Part shown: piece by piece, positions 10,217 to 20,100 of the stretch
Numbering within the stretch: the first letter of the stretch is position 1
Layout of the letters: each line of letters begins with the position of its first letter
Assembly (NCBI GenBank): GCA_012269595.1
Contig: JAAXJX010000039.1
Location: 1 to 34,120 of the forward strand
Reading direction: 5' to 3'
Length of the DNA stretch: 34,120 nt
Source of the DNA: Planctomycetia bacterium
GTDB lineage: Bacteria > Planctomycetota > UBA8108 > UBA1146
Translations under genes and position numbers: made by a program
Notes under the pieces: generated by a model
Database searches by the model: none
The model's input: the letters and a program-made list of their open reading frames with translations, nothing else
What the model was told of the DNA's origin: nothing

Positions 10217-11358
10217 TCCTTATCCACCGGTGGAGTCGGTTTCACGGGAACACGCAATTCCTTGAAACCATTCTTCAGTTTTCTCTGGATCATGGAGACC
10301 TTTGGATCCCACCAGTACTGAGTATCTTTTGGTGCTGCAGCGGGGCGAACCAGACGGAAACCGACATGGAAGGCATCCGTACACCACCAGACACTCTTCG
10401 GGATCTGGGGATCACGCTTCTGCCATTTCGAGGTGGAAGCGGTTCGTGCTGCAGATCTGCAGCGATCAGCATCATCCTGCCATGAGCCACCGCGAACCAC
10501 AGCAGGCCAGACCTTTTCTGGCCAAACAACCGCTTCAGTGTGGGTGAGTACCTTTCCGGAACGACCGGAGTAGGTTTCTGCGGAATATCGATCGATGGTC
10601 CACTCAGCGACGTTGCCGTAGAGATCATGGATGCCCCAGCGATTCGCTTTCAGGGTACCCACTTTCCGATAGCCGGCTCCCAGTCCGGGATACCCGAGAT
10701 CTTCATCTTCGTATTCGCTGTTATCGAAGATCCATGCGTAATCGGTCAGCTCTGAAGGATCATCTCCAAAGGAGTAGGCAGTCTCCTGACCACAGCGAGC
10801 CGCGTATTCCCACTCTGCCTCGGTGGGTAACCGCAGAAAGTGTCCCGTTTTTTTGGAGAGCCACTTCGAAAACTGCATTGCGGCAAACTGGGTAATGTCG
10901 GCGACAGGGTAACCACCGCTGGTTCCCAGTCCTTCCATGATCGGTCTTGCATCCTGCTCCCAGAGAGGGGTCGGAATGCTGACAGCATCGGCCCACGCCT
11001 CTTCGGAAGTATCGGTGGGATCGAGACGGAGGTCCTGGGAGTTTCGGTACTCCTTGAGAAATTGCTGATAAAGATCCCAGGTGACTTCAAACTTCATCAT
11101 CCAGAATGGCTCTGGTTGAAATTGCCAGGCTGGACCTTCATCCGATTTGCGATCGCTCTCGTTTTCCGGGGAGCCGATTTGTACGGTTGCCGGATAACCG
11201 GTTTCTCCAACAGGAATCGCGATCCATTCAATCTTCAGATCCGTACCCGGTAGAAACTCCTCATAGGATTGAATCGGTTTTGCCGGTGTCGAATCGTCGG
11301 GGGCGGTAGTCCATCCCAGAGGAGTGAGGTGGAGGGCCATAAGTAGAGTGATCAGCAA
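10213..11358 (-). CDS. exported SUMF1 (formylglycine-generating enzyme fold) protein
   Basis: The product has the SUMF1/FGE-sulfatase fold: Arg-Leu-Pro-Thr-Glu-Ala-Glu-Trp-Glu-Tyr-Ala, then Gly-Asn-Val-Ala-Glu-Trp, Val-Arg-Gly-Gly-Ser-Trp and a terminal Gly-Phe-Arg-Leu-Val-Arg, in the family order. The start is uncertain: a TTG at 11358 (381 residues) is preferred because AAAGGG lies a few nt upstream and the protein then opens with a signal-peptide-like hydrophobic stretch. An ATG at 11340 is possible; the longest frame, to 11496, runs into the apbE leader and is unlikely. The family includes sulfatase-activating enzymes and many accessory proteins. No sulfatase gene lies nearby, and the ATGA overlap with the heptaheme cytochrome suggests a role in an exported redox complex instead. 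Whether the copper-binding cysteine pair of true formylglycine enzymes is present could not be established. Confidence 0.85.
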   Translation of the reverse strand: MLITLLMALHLTPLGWTTAPDDSTPAKPIQSYEEFLPGTDLKIEWIAIPVGETGYPATVQIGSPENESDRKSDEGPAWQFQPEPFWMMKFEVTWDLYQQFLKEYRNSQDLRLDPTDTSEEAWADAVSIPTPLWEQDARPIMEGLGTSGGYPVADITQFAAMQFSKWLSKKTGHFLRLPTEAEWEYAARCGQETAYSFGDDPSELTDYAWIFDNSEYEDEDLGYPGLGAGYRKVGTLKANRWGIHDLYGNVAEWTIDRYSAETYSGRSGKVLTHTEAVVWPEKVWPAVVRGGSWQDDADRCRSAARTASTSKWQKRDPQIPKSVWWCTDAFHVGFRLVRPAAAPKDTQYWWDPKVSMIQRKLKNGFKELRVPVKPTPPVDKE

Positions 11359-11587
11359 GATTGCCCTTTCTTGACACAGATTCGATCTGGGAATCCGGTC
11401 CTGGAGTCCCTGTCGGTCCCCAACAAGTCTGAATCGCCGTGATCCAAGGGGGTGGGGGGTGATCCCACCCTCTCTTGCGGCTAAAAGTAGAAACATGATG
11501 GCTTACCCGGAAACCGACATCCAGAGTTCAAGCGCTGCTTCAGAGCCTGATCGGCTTCTCAATCAGTGCCGATACCCAAGATTCAGG

Positions 11588-12607
11588 ATGCCTGATCCCG
11601 CAAAATGGCTGCCGGGAATGCTGGTTTTCGGTCTTCTCACGGGATGTGCTCTCCAGAATCCTGTGACCCCTCCAGAAATGGGGAATGGCAAAGAAGAACC
11701 CCTGCGCACCGAGTTTCGCCATGCTGCCATGGGAACTCTCTTTCGGATCGTGGTGGTAGGCCAATCTGCTGTGGATCCCGGAAATGCAGTCGAAGAGGCT
11801 TTCGCCCGAATCGATGAAATTGAGGCGGTCGCTTCTGACTGGAACAGGGAGAGTGAAATTCGGGAATGGTGTCGTTCCGCTCCGCATCACGAGCCGGTTC
11901 CGGTGAGTGCAGATCTTGCCACCTTGCTTCGGCACAGCCTCACGATTCATGAACAATCGGAAGGGTGCTTCGATATTTCACTGGGATCCTTGACTCGTCT
12001 TTGGCGGCGTTGCTTTCTTGCAAACCGTCTGCCGTCCGAGTCTGACCTTGAACGGGCATTTCTCCAAACCGGAATGAACTTCATCGAATTGAATGGCCGA
12101 GAAGCGCGGCTCACCAAGGGTGGAGTGGGTCTCGATCTCGGGGGGATTGCCAAGGGATATGCGGTGGATCAGGCACTGAAACTCATGGTCGACAGGGGGC
12201 ATCCCCATACCCTCGTCGATGGCGGTGGGGATCTGGCCTTCAGTGTCCCTCATTCCGACTCAGCGGGTTGGCGAATCGTCCTGCCCTCTGGTCCGAGGAG
12301 ATTCGAAACCGCGGGAGCTGTCGCTACCAGCGGCGATTCCGAGAAGTACGTGGAAATTGACGGCCACAGGTACAGTCATATTCTCGATCCGCAAACGGGT
12401 TTGGGGCTGAAGGATTCTTCCCTTGTGACCGTCGTGGCCACGTCGGCGACGATCGCCGATGCCTGGGCGACGGCATGCTCGGTACCCGGGGTCTGGCCGT
12501 CAGCCAACAAGTCAGAAATGAAGGATTATCCCCTTGGTCTGGAAAAACTCTCGGTTTCCGGAGAAGTGGAGAGTTGGGGTGTGTTTCCGGAATCTGTGCT
12601 GCCCTGA
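11588..12607 (+). CDS. apbE: ApbE-family FAD:protein FMN transferase, lipoprotein
   Basis: ApbE attaches FMN to a Thr/Ser of target proteins such as NqrB, NqrC and RnfG, using FAD and magnesium, on the outer face of the membrane. The 339-residue product has a lipoprotein signal with lipobox Leu-Leu-Thr-Gly-Cys20, then family motifs: His-Ala-Ala-Met-Gly-Thr near 45-50, Asp-Leu-Gly-Gly-Ile-Ala-Lys-Gly-Tyr-Ala, Val-Asp-Gly-Gly-Gly-Asp and His-Ile-Leu-Asp-Pro-Gln-Thr-Gly. The ATG at 11588 was chosen because the lipoprotein signal then begins at once; the Shine-Dalgarno is weak (CAGG), and longer versions from 11459 or 11495 exist. It is divergent from the SUMF1/heptaheme unit and may serve it, but no protein with the canonical flavinylation motif is encoded in this window, so the target is unknown. 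Confidence 0.93.
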   Translation: MPDPAKWLPGMLVFGLLTGCALQNPVTPPEMGNGKEEPLRTEFRHAAMGTLFRIVVVGQSAVDPGNAVEEAFARIDEIEAVASDWNRESEIREWCRSAPHHEPVPVSADLATLLRHSLTIHEQSEGCFDISLGSLTRLWRRCFLANRLPSESDLERAFLQTGMNFIELNGREARLTKGGVGLDLGGIAKGYAVDQALKLMVDRGHPHTLVDGGGDLAFSVPHSDSAGWRIVLPSGPRRFETAGAVATSGDSEKYVEIDGHRYSHILDPQTGLGLKDSSLVTVVATSATIADAWATACSVPGVWPSANKSEMKDYPLGLEKLSVSGEVESWGVFPESVLP

Positions 12608-12619
12608 TACGACCGGTAC

Positions 12620-12648
12620 TGGTGAAGCGGTTTCAGGATTAGTACAAT
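12620..12648 (+). promoter_or_regulatory. candidate promoter for the Gfo/Idh/MocA gene
   Basis: TACAAT at 12643-12648 is a good -10 match; a weak -35 (TGGTGA at 12620-12625, 3 of 6) lies 17 nt upstream. It sits between the apbE stop and the GTG start at 12708. Only the -10 is convincing. Confidence 0.3.
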
Positions 12649-12707
12649 TAAGCCTTCTCCGGGGGCTCCGGAGTTCCAATCCGCATTTTGACCGAGAGGA
12701 TGTCCAC

Positions 12708-14051
12708 GTGGCGAATCACAAAAAGGATGCCGATCTCCATTCTGACGAAAATTCCGCACAGGAACTGGATCGTCGTACATTCATGGGAACGACCGGTGGG
12801 CTTTTGGCCGCACTTGCGTCCGGTGGACTGGCTGCAAACTCTGTGCAGGCCCATGCGACGGGGGTTCACAACTCCGTGGATGATGTGATTCGTGTTGGAT
12901 TGGTCGGTTGTGGTGGTCGTGGTACCGGTGCTGCCACCAACGCCCTCAATGTGGAACCTCGTGCTCGCATTGTTGCCATGGGTGATCTGTTCATGGATCG
13001 CGTCGAAAATTCCCGTCAAAACCTGCTCGATGGCGATCACGGAGATCGGATCCAGGTATCCGAAGAGATGATGTTTTCCGGTTTTGACAATTACGAAAAA
13101 GTCATCCAAAACTGTGATGTGGTCATTCTGGCTTCCACTCCCCATTTCAGGCCCCAACAGATCGAGAAGGCTGTGGAAGAAGGAGTGCACGTCTTTGCAG
13201 AGAAGCCGATCGCAACTGACGCCATCGGAGTTGCCAAAGTTCGGGCTGCATGTGAAAAAGCCAAAGAGAAAAACCTGACAGTGGTCAGTGGCCTTTGCTA
13301 TCGCTATCAGAAATCAAAGCAGGAGACCATCGACAGAATTCACGATGGATCGATTGGTGACATCATCAATCTTCAGTGCACCTATAACACGGGAGAGCTC
13401 TGGTACAATGGTCGCAAGGACGACTGGACCGACATGGAATACCAGATCCGCAACTGGTACTACTACAACTGGCTCAGTGGTGACCACATTACCGAGCAGA
13501 GCATTCACAGCATCGACAAAATCATGTGGGCCATGAAAGACGTACCCCCAAAGAAATGTACTGCCAGTGGTGGCCGCTCTCGCAGAACCGAAGAGAAGTG
13601 GGGTGATATCTATGACCACTTCAACTGTGTTTTCGAGTGGGAGACGGGTGAGAAGCTGTTCCATTCCTGCCGTCAGTGGAGTGGTGCTGACGGAAATGTC
13701 AGCGACTTCGTTTATGGCACCCGGGGAACGGCGGCCATTCAGGCGAACAAAATCTCCGGAGAAGTGAACTGGCGCTACAAGGGGTCTGGAGAAGACCTGG
13801 ATATGTACGATGCAGAGTGGGCTGAGCTGTTCAAATCATTCAAGGGGGAGAGACCGCTTATCAATGATGGCGAATACATGTGCAACAGCACTCTGGTTTC
13901 CATCATGGGGCGGATGTCGGCGTACACCGGCAAATCCCTGACATGGGACCAGGTGAGTGGAAGCCAGTTGGATCTTTGCCCACCGAGTTATGAGTTTGGT
14001 GCCGCACCTGAGGTCGTCATTCCGAAACCGGGTTCAACCGAATTCATTTAA
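12708..14051 (+). CDS. Tat-exported Gfo/Idh/MocA family oxidoreductase
   Basis: An NAD(P)-dependent oxidoreductase of 447 residues from the Gfo/Idh/MocA family, which acts on sugars, inositols and related polyols. The N-terminus carries a Tat signal with Asp-Arg-Arg-Thr-Phe-Met at residues 21-26 followed by an Ala/Gly/Leu helix, so it should be folded with its cofactor and exported. The Rossmann loop Val-Gly-Cys-Gly-Gly-Arg-Gly starts at about residue 66, and the family Glu-Lys-Pro motif is at 165-167. The start is a GTG at 12708, preceded by GAGAGG (12694-12699) with suitable spacing; the longer frame from 12534 would read through the end of apbE. Such Tat-exported members are abundant in Planctomycetota. 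The substrate cannot be told. It appears monocistronic, with its own terminator. Confidence 0.92.
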   Translation: MANHKKDADLHSDENSAQELDRRTFMGTTGGLLAALASGGLAANSVQAHATGVHNSVDDVIRVGLVGCGGRGTGAATNALNVEPRARIVAMGDLFMDRVENSRQNLLDGDHGDRIQVSEEMMFSGFDNYEKVIQNCDVVILASTPHFRPQQIEKAVEEGVHVFAEKPIATDAIGVAKVRAACEKAKEKNLTVVSGLCYRYQKSKQETIDRIHDGSIGDIINLQCTYNTGELWYNGRKDDWTDMEYQIRNWYYYNWLSGDHITEQSIHSIDKIMWAMKDVPPKKCTASGGRSRRTEEKWGDIYDHFNCVFEWETGEKLFHSCRQWSGADGNVSDFVYGTRGTAAIQANKISGEVNWRYKGSGEDLDMYDAEWAELFKSFKGERPLINDGEYMCNSTLVSIMGRMSAYTGKSLTWDQVSGSQLDLCPPSYEFGAAPEVVIPKPGSTEFI

Positions 14052-14095
14052 TCAAAAGACATCAGGGCCACCCAACGGGTGGCAGTGACCCGCTA

Positions 14096-14130
14096 GGCTC
14101 CCGCGACTCTGTTGCGGGAGCCTTCTTTTA
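14096..14130 (+). terminator. intrinsic terminator after the Gfo/Idh/MocA gene
   Basis: GGCTCCCGC (14096-14104) pairs perfectly with GCGGGAGCC (14114-14122) across a 9-nt loop, followed by TTCTTTTA. A smaller hairpin, CCACCC-aac-GGGTGG (14068-14082), precedes it. It separates this gene from the convergent ABC permease, which ends at 14132. Confidence 0.9.
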
Positions 14131-14131
14131 T

Positions 14132-14920
14132 TCAGGAGGACGCACTGGAATAGTGACGCAGTGCAAAGTTCCAGAAACTGACCATCAGCAGAAAAAAGAC
14201 CGCGCTGATACCGAGTGTCAGGGCAACCAGTTCAAGGCTGGGGCCCTCAAACAGAACCCTGGCCGGGATGGCCGCCATCAACAGCAATGGGAAAACGAAG
14301 AGCAGTATCCTGCGGGTCCACTTCGGATAAATCTTGTCAGGTCTTTCTCCCAGTTTGGTGGTGGAGAAAAATGCGTTTGTCAGCCCCCTATTGGAATGAA
14401 GCCAGATCACAGGAATCAGGAAGAACATTTGCAATGTGTAATGGAGAAGGGCTCCATTGAGCAGCAGGAACAGATACCAAAGCAAATTTGTCGTTGGAAT
14501 CGGTTCTGGATAACGCATAAGGGACCAACCCAGCAAACCGCTGGCAATGACCAGATTCAGAAATGAATTGGCGGCAAAGTCTCGAAGACTGAGGAAGAAG
14601 AGTGACGAAACGGGCCTAACCAGATAGTAATCGAGATCGCCCTTGTTCACGTAGATAGGCAGCCACCACAAATTGTTGCTGAAAACAGTCATGTGGATGG
14701 CGTCGACGAGAAGGAAACCACAAACAAAGACCAGGGTCTGGTCAAAATTCCATTCACCGAGAATTTCAGTGTGCTGGTAAATCACCATGAAAAAAGCGAT
14801 TTCCACAACATAGAAGATGCAGTCCATGATGATTCGGAACCAGAAGTCGAGGCGGTACTCGAGCGATTTACTGAAGGAAAAGGACAGGAACTGCCGGTAC
14901 AGCCGCAGGTAGCGTATCAA
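14132..14920 (-). CDS. ABC-2 type exporter permease, second subunit
   Basis: A 262-residue hydrophobic protein with about six membrane helices, similar in layout to permeases of the uncharacterised ABC-2 systems grouped as COG4586/COG4587/COG3694. The start is inferred to be a TTG at 14920 that overlaps the stop of the preceding permease as TTGA; a purine-rich GGGTGGGAA lies just upstream. The longer frame to 15025 merely overlaps the preceding gene. It is the last gene of a three-gene unit with an ATPase and a sister permease, giving an asymmetric two-permease exporter. The cargo is unknown; drugs, polysaccharide or lipid are possible for this superfamily. Confidence 0.85.
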   Translation of the reverse strand: MIRYLRLYRQFLSFSFSKSLEYRLDFWFRIIMDCIFYVVEIAFFMVIYQHTEILGEWNFDQTLVFVCGFLLVDAIHMTVFSNNLWWLPIYVNKGDLDYYLVRPVSSLFFLSLRDFAANSFLNLVIASGLLGWSLMRYPEPIPTTNLLWYLFLLLNGALLHYTLQMFFLIPVIWLHSNRGLTNAFFSTTKLGERPDKIYPKWTRRILLFVFPLLLMAAIPARVLFEGPSLELVALTLGISAVFFLLMVSFWNFALRHYSSASS

Positions 14921-15729
14921 ATTCCCACCCCCGTGTACCTCAGGGTTCCTCTGCGCCAGACCGGTATCAGCAGGAGCAGAAAGAAACCGCACCAGATCAG
15001 ACAGGAAACGATTCCCGTGATCCACTCCTCAAATCCCACCTTCCCGAGCAGCACCAGCGTCGGAAATTCAAAGAGGTAGCGGAATGGCAACATGTAAAGA
15101 ATCGACTGCATCGAATCAGGAAAGAGGGACAGAGGAAAAGTGGCTCCTCCGATCAGCATCGTGACCATTCTCATCATGACCGACAATGACCACACATTGT
15201 CTGCCCAGAATGCCACCATTTGTGGTATCAGCCCCATCATGAAAAAGAGGAGGTGAGCACAGAAGATGGAAGGGAGACACATCAGAATGCCGGTTAAATT
15301 CAGGTCGACAGTGCTGGAACTCTCCATGAAAGGAATGATGAGCAGAGCCATCAGCACACTTTGAAAAATGTCAGGGAAGATGTTTCCCAACTGTTGGGCA
15401 TACTTGGTGAAGCAGTAGTTACAGGGGTAAACCAGATAGCGACTGAGGCTGCCGTCATAAATTTCGGTAGCCACCGCCATCTGCAGATCTCCACCGCGTA
15501 CCACCCGGCCTGTCAGAAAGACAAAGACACCGTAAGCAAGGATGCCCTGCAGATCCCAGCCGGCGACGATGTCTTTGCCCGATTCAGCAAAGATGGCGGT
15601 CCACAGTGCCCAGATCACCACCAGCTGAACAATCAGGGTCAAGATCATGGTGATCCAGAAATCAACCCGGTAACTCAGGAGGCGCCGGGATTCAATCGAC
15701 ATGAGGTGCAGGAAAAGGGCCGGGTTCAT
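14917..15729 (-). CDS. ABC-2 type exporter permease, first subunit
   Basis: A 270-residue integral membrane protein with about six predicted helices, an ABC-2 permease of the same group as its neighbour. Both begin with a short amphipathic stretch followed by Ser/Arg-rich, Tyr-Arg-x-Asp-Phe-Trp sequence before the first helix (Tyr-Arg-Val-Asp-Phe-Trp here, Tyr-Arg-Leu-Asp-Phe-Trp in the second permease), so the two are probably paralogues that form a heterodimer. Its ATG overlaps the ATPase stop (ATGA at 15726-15729) and its own stop overlaps the next start, so all three proteins should be made in fixed proportion. Confidence 0.88.
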   Translation of the reverse strand: MNPALFLHLMSIESRRLLSYRVDFWITMILTLIVQLVVIWALWTAIFAESGKDIVAGWDLQGILAYGVFVFLTGRVVRGGDLQMAVATEIYDGSLSRYLVYPCNYCFTKYAQQLGNIFPDIFQSVLMALLIIPFMESSSTVDLNLTGILMCLPSIFCAHLLFFMMGLIPQMVAFWADNVWSLSVMMRMVTMLIGGATFPLSLFPDSMQSILYMLPFRYLFEFPTLVLLGKVGFEEWITGIVSCLIWCGFFLLLLIPVWRRGTLRYTGVGI

Positions 15730-16721
15730 GTTTGGGGTTTTTCTTTTCCACCCATGATGAGCTCAATGATTTCGCTGATTTCGGGATCTGCGATCGAAAG
15801 ATCCTGAACCGAAAATTTTCGCAGTATTTCTGCTGCTGCAGAGGTGACCTGGTTCCGAGGTATCCGAAGAACGATGGTTCCTGCTTGCTCTTCCATGACT
15901 TCACCGATTCGATCGAGATAATCCTTGTCCACAGCTGCCGTTTCAGCCCGATTCAAATGTACTGTCAGTTGTTTATAGGGAGCGTATTCGTGGATCACCC
16001 GTTGAAGGTTCCCGTCGTAGACCAGTTCACCCTCCCGAATAATAATGATGCGTTCGCAGAGTCTTTCGATGTCTTCCATGTAATGGCTGGTGAGAATCAT
16101 CGCTGGAGCATGATCTTGACGGTAGGAGAGCAGGAAGTCTCTCACCGCTTTCTGGGTTGTGATATCGAGTCCAATGGTGGGTTCGTCGAGGTAGACGACC
16201 CGGGGTGAGTGAAGCAGTGCGGCGATCAACTCCATCTTCATGCGCTCTCCCAATGAGAGTCGACGGATTTGGGTGTTGAGCTCGTCTTCCACCTGAAGCA
16301 TTTCGGTCAATCGCTTGAGGTTGGATTCATACTCCGGTCGGGGGATCTGGTAGATTTCCCGAAGCAGTTCAAAACAATCCGCCCCCGGGAGATCCCACCA
16401 AAGCTGGGCTTTCTGACCCATGATCAAGGAGATCTGTCTGCGCAGATCGTTATGTTTTTCCCATGGGTTGTAGCCGAGAACCCGGGCCTCCCCGGAGGTG
16501 GGGTGGACGATTCCCGAGAGCATTTTGACGAGCGTTGTTTTTCCGGCGCCATTGGCACCGATCATGCCAACGATTTCGCCCTCGCCGACACTGAAATCCG
16601 CACCCGCGACGGCGACCTTGTCGACGTATTGGCGGTGGAACAAGGAGCGAATCGAAGCGAGCAGCCCCGGGGGCTTCTGATGGATTCGAAACACCTTGCG
16701 CAGGTTTTTGACCTCGATCAT
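15726..16721 (-). CDS. ABC-2 exporter ATP-binding protein
   Basis: The nucleotide-binding subunit of the exporter, 331 residues. Visible motifs are Walker A Gly-Ala-Asn-Gly-Ala-Gly-Lys-Thr (55-62), signature Leu-Ser-Leu-Gly-Glu (155-159), Walker B Val-Val-Tyr-Leu-Asp-Glu (175-180) and a switch His in Leu-Thr-Ser-His-Tyr near 210. The insert before the signature and the roughly 90-residue C-terminal extension fit the COG4586 group. The ATG at 16721 is chosen because a GAGGGAG ribosome-binding site lies just upstream and the protein then starts as other family members do; an upstream in-frame ATG at 16778 would add 19 unlike residues. First gene of the unit. Confidence 0.93.
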   Translation of the reverse strand: MIEVKNLRKVFRIHQKPPGLLASIRSLFHRQYVDKVAVAGADFSVGEGEIVGMIGANGAGKTTLVKMLSGIVHPTSGEARVLGYNPWEKHNDLRRQISLIMGQKAQLWWDLPGADCFELLREIYQIPRPEYESNLKRLTEMLQVEDELNTQIRRLSLGERMKMELIAALLHSPRVVYLDEPTIGLDITTQKAVRDFLLSYRQDHAPAMILTSHYMEDIERLCERIIIIREGELVYDGNLQRVIHEYAPYKQLTVHLNRAETAAVDKDYLDRIGEVMEEQAGTIVLRIPRNQVTSAAAEILRKFSVQDLSIADPEISEIIELIMGGKEKPQT

Positions 16722-17114
16722 GGCTCCCTCAGCCCCTTTCAGCTTTCTGTACGCAGGGTAGCACGACTTTTCCGCCAAAAATATTTTCAGAAATTCCTGT
16801 CCGGTCTCCGCTGATTCCCTGATTCCACTGATGGATTCTCTTGGGCTCCCCGGTATTCGGGTTAGGGAATCCCACCAAATTTCGGGAAGCGGAGTTTTGG
16901 CTTTGACTCCGGATCGGTCGCATTTCAGGCGATGGCAGTACCAGGGTTTCCTGGTCCTGGCAGGTCAGTCTTTCATGATCGATCCGCAGAAACTGCACCG
17001 CATTTCCCGACCGGTGTCTGAGGTAATGCAATGCGCAGTGTGCGGGTTGTTACCAGTTGTTTGCAGTTCCATGGCCCTGGATCTGTTTTATCCGTCCTCT
17101 GAGAGGGGGGTCCC
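16722..17114. other. intergenic region between two divergent genes
   Basis: This 393-nt gap separates the exporter ATPase (minus) from the M4 peptidase (plus) and must hold both promoters. No supported coding frame, tRNA or strong terminator was seen. An A/T-rich patch at about 16775-16795 is the likeliest region for the minus-strand promoter. On the plus side, TTGCAG at 17061-17066 could be a -35 element, but no good -10 follows. A small hairpin, CCAGG-gttt-CCTGG, lies at 16941-16954. Confidence 0.5.
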
Positions 17115-20100
17115 ATGGGTTTTCCGAGAACCCTGCTGTTCTGGGTGTTGCTGGCGAGCTTCACTCCTTCTGTTTTTGCGCAAGTCATGGAGTCTGGAGA
17201 TTCGAAGACGGGTGATACCGAGATTCGAATTTCAACCAAGACCGGCCTTGCGAGCATGATCAGCGGAAAAAATCAGGGGATCCTACCGATTGAAGCCGAT
17301 CCCAATGACCCTCTAGCGGTATTCAAGACCTATGGAGAAGCCTTCGGAGTCAAGGATGCCATCAATGAGTTGGTTCGCATCGAAACCTTCAAGGATCACC
17401 TGGGTCAGATTCATCACCGGTATCAACAGGTTCACAGGGATATCGAGGTATTCACAGGAAGACTCATCGTGCACCAAAATGAAAAAGGTGAGTTTCTTGC
17501 GGTGAACGGAGATTTTTATCCGATTCGTCCCGGTGTTCCCACTCAGCCCCTGATCTCTGTTGAGGAAGCCCAATTGGTGGTTCAGAACGAGTTGGGTCTC
17601 GTCAATCCTGTCTTTGGAGAAGCCAGACTGGTTCTGGTCGATCCCGGGTGGTACGGCGATCCCAGCCCGGGACTGGTTCGGCTCGCCTATAAAATGAGTG
17701 CTGCGGGTGATGGCTTTTTTGCCGAATACGTACTGGTCGATGCGAGAGACCGAACCGTTTTCGACCGATGGCCTGCTGTTCACTCCGCCATCGACCGCAA
17801 GATCTACGATGGGTCGGGAGGCTCACTTCCCGGAAACCTGGTAAGGAATGAGGGAGCGAGTCCCACAGGAGATCCTGAGCTCGATAATCTCTATGATTTT
17901 GTCGGTGACTTTCATCAGTTCCTGCTTCAGGGATATGGTCGTGACAGCATCGATGGAGCGGGAGCTCCCCTGGTAGCAACAGGGCGTTGGAGTGCGGGAA
18001 TCTGTCCCAATGCCATCTGGAATGGAAGTGGTACCGCTTACTGTGCAGGACTGGCGACAGACGACATTGTCGGCCACGAATTTGGTCACGGCCTCGTCGA
18101 TTACACTGCAGACCTCATCTATCAGAATCAGTCGGGGCAACTGAACGAGTCCTTCGCAGATGTCTTTGGTGAATTGATCGATCTCTACAACGGAAACGCA
18201 TCAGAACCGGGCCCCCCGGGGGGACCGGCATGGCCCGGAGGTGGAATCTCCGGCACGGATACTCCCAATACAGCGAGAAGTGGTTGTGGAGATGGATCGG
18301 TTCGATGGCTGATGGGGGAAGACAGCTCACTGGGAGCGATTCGGGACATGTGGTCCCCGACCTGTGCTGGAGATCCGGACAGAGCACTGAGTGCGCTCTA
18401 TGAGTCCACCTGTTGTGATCCAGGTTTTGATGCGGGTGGAGTTCATTTCGGTTCCGGTGTTTCCAACCATGCATTTGCCATGTTGACGGATGGCAAGACC
18501 TTCAATGGAGTCACGATTCAATCATTGGGTCCCATCAAAACCGGTGCCATCTGGTATCGCGCCCTGAGTGTCTATCTGACGCCGGCGTCAGGGTTCAATG
18601 AGGCCTACAACGCTTTCATCCAGGCTGCCAACGATCTGGTTGGCTCCACGCCACTTGATCCGCGCACTGGAGCTCCATCTTCCAGCACGTTTACTGCTGC
18701 GGATGTGACCGAGGTAACCAACGCACTTACGGTTGTGGAAATGAATGCCAGTGGCATTTGTGCGCTGCCTCCAGCACCTGCGAATGACGATTGTGCAACT
18801 GCGGAAGTCATCACTCCCGGGTTGCATGCCCATGACAATCGTGGAGCGACAGACAGTGGTATCGTTGCCGACGATTCTCAATGTTCAGGAACCTACCTTG
18901 GGCAAGTCTCCAGAGACATCTGGTACTCATTCACACCGGTTCAGGATGGAACCATTACTGTCAGCACTTGTAACATCGGCGGCTTTGATACCGATCTCGT
19001 GGTTTACACCGGTGCCTGCGGTTCATTGGTTCAGCGCGGGTGCAACGGGGATGCTTCGGGGTGCAGTACTTTCACCTCGATCCTTGCGGACCTGCCAGTC
19101 ACCGGAGGGACCGAGTACCTGATTCGTCTGGGTGCATTCGGAACCAGCGGCGGTGTTGGCGAGTTGGAGTTGGTCTTCAATCCCGGAGGTGGAACCCCCA
19201 TCGAAGTCTGCAATAACGGTGCAGATGATGACGGTGATGGAGCCGTCGATTGTGCGGATACAGATTGCAGTGCAGATCCGGCCTGTTCAGGAACTCCCGT
19301 GGAAGATTGCTCCAATGGAGTCGATGACGACGGAGATGGTGCCGTTGATTGCCTGGATTCTGATTGCCTCGGGGCCCCTGGCTGCAGCGGAGTCGCGGGT
19401 GATGAGTGCAATGACCCCATCGTCGCTTCGGTGGGCCTCAATGCAGTGGATACAACTCTGGCGACCACTTCCACGGATACCTCTGATCCTTCCCAGTGTT
19501 CCGGCACTTTCCTGGGAGGTTTCCATTCGGATATCTGGTACAGCTTTACCCCTGCGTCGGATGGCCTTTTGACAGCAGACCTTTGTGGTTTGGTCAACTT
19601 TGATTCCGACATCGCCGTGTACCAGGGAGCGTGCGGATCTCTCTCTCAAATTGCCTGTAATGGCGATGCCTCCGGTTGCGCAGGTTTGTCTTCACGGGTC
19701 ACGGATATTCCGGTGAGTTCCGGTGTTGAGTATCGAATCCGTGTGGGCGGTTGGAATGAGACTGCCAGCGGAACGGGCGATCTGGATTTGACCTTGAACA
19801 GCGGTAGCCAGGAAAACTGTCAGAATGGTACCGATGACGATCTGGATGGTTTGACAGACTGTGAAGATCCGGATTGTTCCGGTGATCCGGCTTGTGTTCC
19901 GTTCCCGGGTGACGAGTGTATCGATGCATTGCCTGTATTCGAGGGACTGAACAGTATCGACACCATTGGTGCCAGTGACAGTTCGGAACTGGTACCCACA
20001 TGCAGTTCTTTCCTCGGTGCAATGTCCCATGACACCTGGTACCAGTATGTCGCCACTGCCACCGGAGTACTGACGGTTTCTGCGTGCGATATGGGTACCT

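Noticed and set aside
11371-11376. Perfect TTGACA as -35 box of an apbE promoter
   Set aside because: No acceptable -10 lies 15-19 nt downstream; it also falls close to the SUMF1-like gene start, so it was not listed as a promoter.
16941-16954. Small hairpin CCAGG-gttt-CCTGG as terminator or operator
   Set aside because: Only 5 bp, no T-run and no position that suggests a role.
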